DNA of 64,000 nucleotides from Clostridium transplantifaecale (lineage in GTDB: Bacteria > Bacillota > Clostridia > Lachnospirales > Lachnospiraceae). Shown one piece after another: positions 58,248 through 64,000 of the stretch (position 1 is the first letter of the stretch; every line of letters begins with the position of its first letter). Made by a program: the position numbers and the translations under genes. Under the pieces are notes generated by a model. It ran no database searches, was not told the origin of the DNA, and saw nothing but the letters and a program-made list of their open reading frames with translations. Location: the NCBI RefSeq assembly GCF_900626075.1, contig NZ_UYZY01000004.1:372001-436000 (forward strand), in the 5' to 3' direction.

Positions 58248-60728
58248 GTGGACATGAAAGAACATATAAAACAGGGGAAAAGAGGGGCAGGCCTCTTTTT
58301 TGCCTTATTTGCACTAATATTTCTGGCGGGTGCGGCATTGCTGCCGCTCAGAACCATGGCGGCCGTCCAGGCGGGAAAGGACGCTCCTGTTGCAATGGAG
58401 GTAACATACGGATTTAATGACACGGCAAAAGGAAACCGCTACCTGCAGATAAAGGTCCATATGGAAAACAGGGAAGAGCAGGACTTTACAGGGAGACTGG
58501 AAATCCTGACCACTGAGTCGAGCATGGAGGTTTACCGTTATGATTACCCAATATTGATTAACGGCGGAGGACAGGAAGAAAAGTCTGTCTACATCCCCCT
58601 TGGAATTAAGACGGATCAGATGTTCGTCAGTATGACGGATGCAGGCGGCAATGAGGTAATCAGGAAACGCCTGAAACTCAATATAAGCGGCGATGTCGCA
58701 GAGACGTTTGTCGGTGTATTCAGCGACCATCCGGAAGAACTGCAGTTTATGGATGAAGTGGGAATCCACTATGGCTCTATTAAAATCCGCCAGGTGTATT
58801 TAAGCCGCGATACCGCTCCGGAGGATACCTTTGGTTATGATCAGCTGGACATGATTCTCGTGTCGGATTATGATTTAAACCAGCTTTCCGAAGCGCAGCA
58901 TAAAGCGATTAGCCGCTGGATAGATGACGGCGGAACGCTTCTTGTGGGAGGAGGCGCACGGTATAAAGAATCCATGGGGCGCTTTGCCTCCGAGATTTTG
59001 GAACCGCCGTATGAGGAAGCTCTCCTTCAGGAGATTAATCTCGGGGCGGAATACTCACAGAATGCCCCGCAGGATGCCGTCATGGAGATGGTCTGTGCTA
59101 ATATCGGACTGAAAAATGGTTCATCCCTGATGCCAGGGGACACTTTCCCGCTCCTTTCTTATGTGCATAAGAAAAAGGGCAGGATTGTTGCGGCGGCATT
59201 CGAACTGAAAGATATCAGGGGATTTTGTGAGACCCACCCCGCATTCATTGAAAAATTCTACACAATGGCTATGGGGGATGTGAAGACCAATGAGCTGGCT
59301 CAGATGGAGTATTCAGGCTTTGCCAGCCTGTATTTTACCGTGCAGGGACTGATTAACACAGGAGATGCCGGAAGGCTGCCCAATATCATCCTCTATACAT
59401 TTGTCATTGTGGTTTACCTGGTTCTGATAGGACCGGTTATCTATCTCTATCTGAAAAAACGCTCCATTCACCGATACTATATGGGAGGCGTGACCGCCTG
59501 TGCCCTGGTTTTTACGGGTATTATTTATATTTTGGGCATGAGGACGCGGTTCAGGGAACCTTTCTTTACGTACGCTACGATTTTGGATGTTTCGGGAAAG
59601 GAAGTGGAGGAGGAGACTTATGTCAATATCCGCAGCCCTTACAATAAACCGTATACGGTGAAGCTGAACCCGCAGTACGCGGTGAGGCCTGTGACTAAGA
59701 GCTATTACTATGATTCGTTTACCGCCGCCCGTTTCACAGGGGAGGAAGAATATAAGACGGACATCAATTACCTTCCGGACAGAACCGAAATTAAGATACG
59801 TGATACCGTCGCCTTTACGCCGAAATTGTTTATGCTGAGAAAACAGCTCGACAGGACGGAGCATGTGGGAATAGACGGAAAAGTGGATATATATGGAGGA
59901 AAAATCGAGGGGACTCTGGTCAACCGGTTTGACTACAAACTGGAGGATGCTGTTCTGCTCCTCTACGGACAGGCTGTATTGCTGGGAGACATGGAGCCGG
60001 GACAGGAGATAAAACTGGATGAACTGGAGATTCTTAATTATCCTCTGAGCTATACGTATGCCCTTTCCCAGCGGGTGACCGGAGGAGATCAGTATGAGAA
60101 GACAGATATCAACGACGAGGGTTATATGCGCTCACAGGAACACAGCCGCCTGCTTTCCTTTTATCTGGATTCCGTGATGAATGAATATACTCCCGAGGCA
60201 ACGGTGGTGGGTTTCAGCCCAGGACAGATGGAAACATTCCTGGTGGACGATGATTTTATTACGGAAGGCCTCACAATGGTGACAGCCAAGGTGGAACTCA
60301 GCCGGAAGGAGAACAGCCTCGTATACAGGACAGCCCTGGAGCAGGATCCCAAGGTGATTTCGGGCAATTACCAGTCCAGATATAACAGCATGTACACGGG
60401 AGAGCCGGCGGAACCGGCGATTATTGAGTATTCGCTTGGCAATGATCTGGATATCATCCGTGTGGATTTTAAGAAATTATCATCTGTATTTATTGACAAC
60501 CCAAGATATCCATATCTGAATATGTTCACCGGGAAGATGTATTTTTACAACTATGATACAGGCCGCAATGATTTGATGGAGGAAAAGGAAAGCTATACGG
60601 CAGAAGAATTAAAGCCATACCTGTCACCGGCCAACACACTGACAGTGAAATATGTCAGTGAGGGAACGAACGAGGGCGGTTGGGACAGGCAGCTTCCGAT
60701 GATTTACGTCACAGGGAGGGAAAAATAA
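58248..60728 (+). CDS. Large membrane protein preceding an ABC exporter
   Basis: An 826-residue protein. It has an N-terminal membrane segment or signal (LFFALFALIFLAGAALLPL), an outer beta-rich region, and a segment YDQLDMILVSDYDLNQLSEAQ...WIDDGGTLLVGGG that resembles the class I glutamine-amidotransferase-like fold. Two membrane helices follow (about 377-400 and 408-430), then a long C-terminal outer domain of about 390 residues. Similar proteins accompany ABC-2 exporters in clostridia; the role is unknown. GTG 58248 or ATG 58254 may start it, behind GGGGGAAG. Its stop overlaps the ATP-binding gene (TAATG). Confidence 0.75.
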   Translation: MDMKEHIKQGKRGAGLFFALFALIFLAGAALLPLRTMAAVQAGKDAPVAMEVTYGFNDTAKGNRYLQIKVHMENREEQDFTGRLEILTTESSMEVYRYDYPILINGGGQEEKSVYIPLGIKTDQMFVSMTDAGGNEVIRKRLKLNISGDVAETFVGVFSDHPEELQFMDEVGIHYGSIKIRQVYLSRDTAPEDTFGYDQLDMILVSDYDLNQLSEAQHKAISRWIDDGGTLLVGGGARYKESMGRFASEILEPPYEEALLQEINLGAEYSQNAPQDAVMEMVCANIGLKNGSSLMPGDTFPLLSYVHKKKGRIVAAAFELKDIRGFCETHPAFIEKFYTMAMGDVKTNELAQMEYSGFASLYFTVQGLINTGDAGRLPNIILYTFVIVVYLVLIGPVIYLYLKKRSIHRYYMGGVTACALVFTGIIYILGMRTRFREPFFTYATILDVSGKEVEEETYVNIRSPYNKPYTVKLNPQYAVRPVTKSYYYDSFTAARFTGEEEYKTDINYLPDRTEIKIRDTVAFTPKLFMLRKQLDRTEHVGIDGKVDIYGGKIEGTLVNRFDYKLEDAVLLLYGQAVLLGDMEPGQEIKLDELEILNYPLSYTYALSQRVTGGDQYEKTDINDEGYMRSQEHSRLLSFYLDSVMNEYTPEATVVGFSPGQMETFLVDDDFITEGLTMVTAKVELSRKENSLVYRTALEQDPKVISGNYQSRYNSMYTGEPAEPAIIEYSLGNDLDIIRVDFKKLSSVFIDNPRYPYLNMFTGKMYFYNYDTGRNDLMEEKESYTAEELKPYLSPANTLTVKYVSEGTNEGGWDRQLPMIYVTGREK

Positions 60729-61690
60729 TGCTGGAGATTAGACAGCTTCGAAAAAAATACGGCAATTTCCAGGCCCTTGACGGTTTAAACCTGGAGATAG
60801 CCAGGGGGGAACTGTTCGGCTTTGTCGGTCCCAACGGGGCGGGCAAGACGACGACACTGAAGATTGTGGCAGGCCTTTTGGCGCCGGACGGCGGTGAAGT
60901 GATAATAGACGGTGTGGATGCCGTAAGAGACAATACGGCGCTGAAACAGAAGATAGGATATGTTCCTGATTTCTTTGGGGTTTATGACAACCTGAAGGTA
61001 TCGGAGTATATGGAATTCTTCGCCTCCTGCTATGGAATAGAAGGATTGGTGGCCAGAAAAAGATGCGGACTTCTGCTCGAGCAGGTAAAGCTGGAGGACA
61101 AAGCAGACTTTTTTGTGGACGGCCTTTCCAGAGGAATGAAGCAGAGACTCTGCCTGGCCAGGGCTCTGATCCACGATCCGGAACTGCTGATTCTGGATGA
61201 ACCGGCTTCCGGCCTGGATCCCAGAACGAGGGTGGAGTACACGCTGATGCTGAAGGAACTGAGGGAACAGGGCAAGACGTTGATTGTAAGTTCCCACATG
61301 TTGTCGGAGCTGTCGGAGTTATGCACCAGCATCGGCATCATAGAGCAGGGCAGGATGGTGCTGCAGGGCAGTATGTCCCAGATTTTCGAGCGTGTCAATT
61401 CTTCTAATCCGCTTTTAATCTGCGTTTTCAGCAATAAGGAGAAGGCGCTGACCATATTAAAGAGCCATCCCTGTGTGCAGACGATATCGGTGAAAGAGGA
61501 GGAGATTAAGGTCGGCTTTATCGGAGATAAGCAGGATGAAGCGATGCTGCTCCAGCAGATGATAGATGCCGATGTAATGATAAGCGGTTTTATGAGAGAG
61601 AAGGGGAGTCTGGAAACGCTTTTTATGCAGATTACCGGACACGAAGGAGAGAAGGCGGTGCTGAAACATGAAATTGAATCCGGTTTATAA
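60728..61690 (+). CDS. ABC transporter ATP-binding protein
   Basis: A 320-residue ATPase. Walker A is GPNGAGKTTTLK (about residues 37-48), the signature is LSRGMKQRLCLARAL and Walker B LLILDEPASGLD, with the switch His in IVSSHML. The C-terminal ~90 residues form the accessory domain common in ABC-2 exporters of the CcmA/NatA type. It begins at ATG 60728, overlapping the previous stop; GGGAGGG lies before it. It energises the permease encoded next. Confidence 0.95.
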   Translation: MLEIRQLRKKYGNFQALDGLNLEIARGELFGFVGPNGAGKTTTLKIVAGLLAPDGGEVIIDGVDAVRDNTALKQKIGYVPDFFGVYDNLKVSEYMEFFASCYGIEGLVARKRCGLLLEQVKLEDKADFFVDGLSRGMKQRLCLARALIHDPELLILDEPASGLDPRTRVEYTLMLKELREQGKTLIVSSHMLSELSELCTSIGIIEQGRMVLQGSMSQIFERVNSSNPLLICVFSNKEKALTILKSHPCVQTISVKEEEIKVGFIGDKQDEAMLLQQMIDADVMISGFMREKGSLETLFMQITGHEGEKAVLKHEIESGL

Positions 61691-62627
61691 AAGAGAACTG
61701 ACTGTCAGCAGCCGCAGCATCCGCATGGCGCTGATTCTTCTGATATTTAACAGTGTTCTGGCTATAGTGGCCCTGTTCAATATGTTTACCGTGGTGGAGC
61801 AGGTGAAGGTGACGGCGGAGATACAGTATTCCAGATTTCTGGAGCTGTACACCTTTGTCTCCTCCATTGAATTTCTGATGCTGATGTTTATCATGCCGGC
61901 TCTGACAGCCAGCAGCATCAGCGGTGAGAGGGAACGGCAGACGCTGGAACTGATGCTGACCACGACGATGCAGCCGAGGGAAATTATACTGGGTAAATTC
62001 TGGTCGGCGCTTACTACGATGCTGATTCTGGCCATATCCGCGCTGCCGGTGCAGTCGCTGGTATTTGTGTATGGAGGAATTACGATTGCAGATGTGCTGG
62101 TGCTGTTTCTTTGTTACGGGATTGTGGCGCTGTTCACGGGAGGCATCGGTATGTTTTATTCCTCACTGCTGAAACGTTCTACTGTAGCCACAGTCTGCAC
62201 CTACGTTACCATCGTGCTTCTGGTGGCCGGGACGTATGCCGTCAATGTGTTTACATACCATCTGGACGCCAATGAGGTCAATTCCTATGTGTCGGTTTTA
62301 AACTCCGCGGCGAGGCAGGCCAGCTCAGGCGGTTTTATTTATCTGCTGCTTGTAAACCCGGCGCTCACATTTTATTCCGTGATAAACGGGCAGGCGGGAG
62401 CCGGTGATATCCGTAAACCGTTTGAGCAGTGGTTCGGGGCGCTGCCCGACAATTTTATCATGGATCACTGGGCCGGTGTGAGCATGGCGATTCAGTTGGT
62501 TCTGGCTATAATATTGATTGTAATTTCCATTTATGCCGTCACGCCTATCCACGGAAGAAAAGAGAGGGCGGAGCGGCATCAGAAAATCAGAAGATTTGAA
62601 AGAGAAAAAAGGAGACAGCCATGTTGA
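61668..62627 (+). CDS. ABC-2 type transporter permease
   Basis: A 319-residue membrane protein with six predicted helices. The cytoplasmic segment [32 protein letters not shown] is typical of ABC-2 permeases (the gating/coupling helix). A hydrophilic outer loop lies between the last two helices. It overlaps the ATPase gene by 23 bases and the nfo gene by 7. With its two-component system and the 826-residue protein it probably exports a lipid, peptide or toxic compound. Confidence 0.9.
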   Translation: MKLNPVYKRELTVSSRSIRMALILLIFNSVLAIVALFNMFTVVEQVKVTAEIQYSRFLELYTFVSSIEFLMLMFIMPALTASSISGERERQTLELMLTTTMQPREIILGKFWSALTTMLILAISALPVQSLVFVYGGITIADVLVLFLCYGIVALFTGGIGMFYSSLLKRSTVATVCTYVTIVLLVAGTYAVNVFTYHLDANEVNSYVSVLNSAARQASSGGFIYLLLVNPALTFYSVINGQAGAGDIRKPFEQWFGALPDNFIMDHWAGVSMAIQLVLAIILIVISIYAVTPIHGRKERAERHQKIRRFEREKRRQPC

Positions 62628-63454
62628 GAATCGGATGTCATTTGTCATCCTCCAAGGGGTATCTGGCCATGGGAAAGGAGGCGGAGAAGATCGACGCAGG
62701 GACTTTCCAGTTTTTTACCAGGAATCCGAGGGGCGGCAGCGCGAAAAAGATTGATTCTGCCGACGCTGAGAGTTTTCTTGCATTTGCCGAAAAACAGGGG
62801 ATTGAAAAGATTCTGGCTCATGCGCCATACACGTTAAACGGTTGTTCCGCGGATGAAAATATCAGAAAGTTCGCCAGGGAGACCATGGAAGATGATTTAA
62901 ACAGAATGGAATACACGCCGGGAAACTGTTACAATTTCCACCCTGGAAGCCATGTGAAGCAGGGAGCGGAGACCGGAATTGCATATATTGCGGAAATGTT
63001 GAACGGGATTTTAAAGCCGGAACAGAGTACAACCGTGCTCCTGGAGACGATGGCAGGAAAAGGCAGTGAGGTTGGGAGAGAATTTGAAGAACTTCGGGAA
63101 ATCCTTTCCCGGGTTGAACTAAGCGACAAGATGGGCGTCTGCCTGGATACCTGCCATGTATGGGACGGTGGATACGATATTGTAAATGATCTGGATGGCG
63201 TCCTGAATCATTTTGACCGGGAGATTGGCCTTCACAGGCTGAAAGCCATCCATTTAAATGACAGCATGAATCCCCTGGGAGCACACAAGGACCGCCATGC
63301 GAAAATCGGGGAGGGCCATATCGGCCTCGACGCGATGGTGCGGATTATCAATCATCCGGCGCTTAGAAATCTGCCTTTTTATCTGGAAACACCCAATGAT
63401 TTGGATGGATATGCAAGGGAGATAGCGCTGCTTAAGTCAAAATACAGGGATTAA
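62621..63454 (+). CDS. nfo: Endonuclease IV (AP endonuclease)
   Basis: A 277-residue zinc enzyme of AP-endonuclease family 2 that cuts DNA at abasic sites. Family motifs are [69 protein letters not shown] block and YLETPND at the end. The length is typical. Its start overlaps the permease gene, with AAGGAG before the ATG, so it rides on the exporter transcript although the roles differ. Confidence 0.96.
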   Translation: MLRIGCHLSSSKGYLAMGKEAEKIDAGTFQFFTRNPRGGSAKKIDSADAESFLAFAEKQGIEKILAHAPYTLNGCSADENIRKFARETMEDDLNRMEYTPGNCYNFHPGSHVKQGAETGIAYIAEMLNGILKPEQSTTVLLETMAGKGSEVGREFEELREILSRVELSDKMGVCLDTCHVWDGGYDIVNDLDGVLNHFDREIGLHRLKAIHLNDSMNPLGAHKDRHAKIGEGHIGLDAMVRIINHPALRNLPFYLETPNDLDGYAREIALLKSKYRD

Positions 63455-63470
63455 AACGGGAGGTAGCGGA

Positions 63471-64000
63471 ATGGGAATTATTAAAGCGGTAACGGGGGCA
63501 ATCGGGACGTCTTTAGCGGATCAGTGGCTGGAGGTCATTGAAGCGGAGGATATGAGCGACCAGACGGTTTTTACCAAAGGCGTTAAAATCAGGTCGGGAC
63601 AGAATAAAAAAGGACTGGCTGACGTAGTTTCCAACGGTTCTATGATTCATGTGTACCCGAATCAGTTCATGATGCTGGTGGACGGCGGCAAGGTTGTGGA
63701 TTATACGGCGGAAGAAGGATATTACAAGGTGGATAATTCCGCAATGCCGTCCCTTTTTAACGGTGAATTCGGAGACGCCCTGAAGGAGACGTTTAACAGA
63801 ATCCGTTTCGGCGGTCAGACGCCGCTGAAACAGATGGTGTATTTTATCAATCTCCAGGAAATCAAAGGAATCCGCTTCGGCACCAGGACGCCGATTAATT
63901 ATTTCGACAATTTCTACAATGCCGAGCTGTTTTTAAGGGCGCATGGAACCTATTCGATTAAGGTTACAGAGCCTCTCAAATTTTATTCGGAAGTCATTCC
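63471..64000 (+). CDS. SPFH-domain protein, YdjI-like, 5' part (runs out of window)
   Basis: An open frame from ATG 63471 to the window end gives 176 residues. It begins MGIIKAVTGAIGTSLADQWLE and contains TKGVKIRSGQNKKG, HVYPNQFMMLVDGGKVVDY and FGTRTPINYFDNFY. This is the start of the SPFH-type proteins once called virion-core-like (YdjI group), which often carry a C-terminal zinc ribbon and associate with membrane-stress systems. GGGAGG precedes the ATG. The C-terminal part cannot be seen. Confidence 0.85.
   Translation, partial: MGIIKAVTGAIGTSLADQWLEVIEAEDMSDQTVFTKGVKIRSGQNKKGLADVVSNGSMIHVYPNQFMMLVDGGKVVDYTAEEGYYKVDNSAMPSLFNGEFGDALKETFNRIRFGGQTPLKQMVYFINLQEIKGIRFGTRTPINYFDNFYNAELFLRAHGTYSIKVTEPLKFYSEVI

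Noticed and set aside
57069..58265. 398-residue open frame on the minus strand across the histidine kinase
   Set aside because: It is exactly opposite a clear HAMP/H-box/ATPase kinase, has no ribosome site or family motif, and arises from codon structure of the real gene.
1..64000. tRNA, rRNA, CRISPR arrays, prophage or transposase genes
   Set aside because: Reading both strands gave no cloverleaf, regular spaced repeats, Cas, integrase or transposase motifs.

Overview
The window is chromosomal DNA from a spore-forming, glutamate-fermenting member of the Lachnospiraceae, close to [Clostridium] symbiosum. The evidence is a hexameric NAD-type glutamate dehydrogenase that, from memory, is nearly identical to the well-studied C. 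symbiosum enzyme, a SpoIIID sporulation regulator, a PdaB-like polysaccharide deacetylase, clostridial-style lipoproteins, strong AGGAGG ribosome-binding sites and many consensus sigma-A promoters. No rRNA, tRNA, phage, CRISPR or transposase gene was seen.

Layout. 1-7.1 kb is a glutamate block: the 3' end of a GltS sodium/glutamate symporter, gdhA, a D-2-hydroxyacid dehydrogenase that is probably the 2-hydroxyglutarate dehydrogenase of the hydroxyglutarate pathway, and a TAXI-type TRAP transporter. 7.2-20.5 kb is housekeeping: a lipoprotein, a PHP phosphatase, an S1-domain protein, a RelQ-like alarmone synthetase, a membrane glycerophosphodiesterase, D-aminoacyl-tRNA deacylase, an M18 aminopeptidase, an FKBP-type foldase lipoprotein, xanthine phosphoribosyltransferase, a HAD phosphatase, RecQ and an orotate-PRT-like protein. 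20.8-28.6 kb is a self-contained catabolic island: MBL hydrolase, Tm-1-like protein, class II aldolase, GntR/FCD regulator, DctPQM TRAP transporter and isochorismatase-family hydrolase. Related GTATCCAAT/ATTGGATAC sites lie at both catabolic promoters and at the regulator's own promoter.

28.6-36.6 kb holds small regulatory modules: an XRE repressor with a palindromic promoter driving a 79-residue protein, a LuxR regulator divergent from an NhaC antiporter/amidohydrolase operon, spoIIID, a PrcB-like lipoprotein, a small GNAT protein and an unrecognised membrane-anchored protein. 36.7-42.1 kb is a second amino-acid block: a metal-site-degenerate Nramp homologue in an operon with glutaminase, an IclR regulator, and a ureohydrolase lacking one metal-ligand Asp. 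Between glutaminase and the IclR gene lie two inverted, diverged copies of a ~350-nt element whose helices are kept by compensatory substitutions. This is the best candidate for something undescribed: a pair of structured non-coding RNAs.

42.3-64 kb returns to core genes: polysaccharide deacetylase with a decayed partial copy, SOS-controlled dinB, small proteins, an orphan prepilin-like protein, cardiolipin synthase, plsC-pheA, an AAA ATPase-ppx-ppk1 operon, an Asp/Glu racemase-family protein, a two-component system followed by an 826-residue membrane protein and an ABC exporter, endonuclease IV, and the start of an SPFH-domain protein. Three copies of a 130-155 bp element with terminal inverted repeats (GTTACTG...CAGTAAC) sit in intergenic gaps at 8.6, 45.1 and 48.0 kb.
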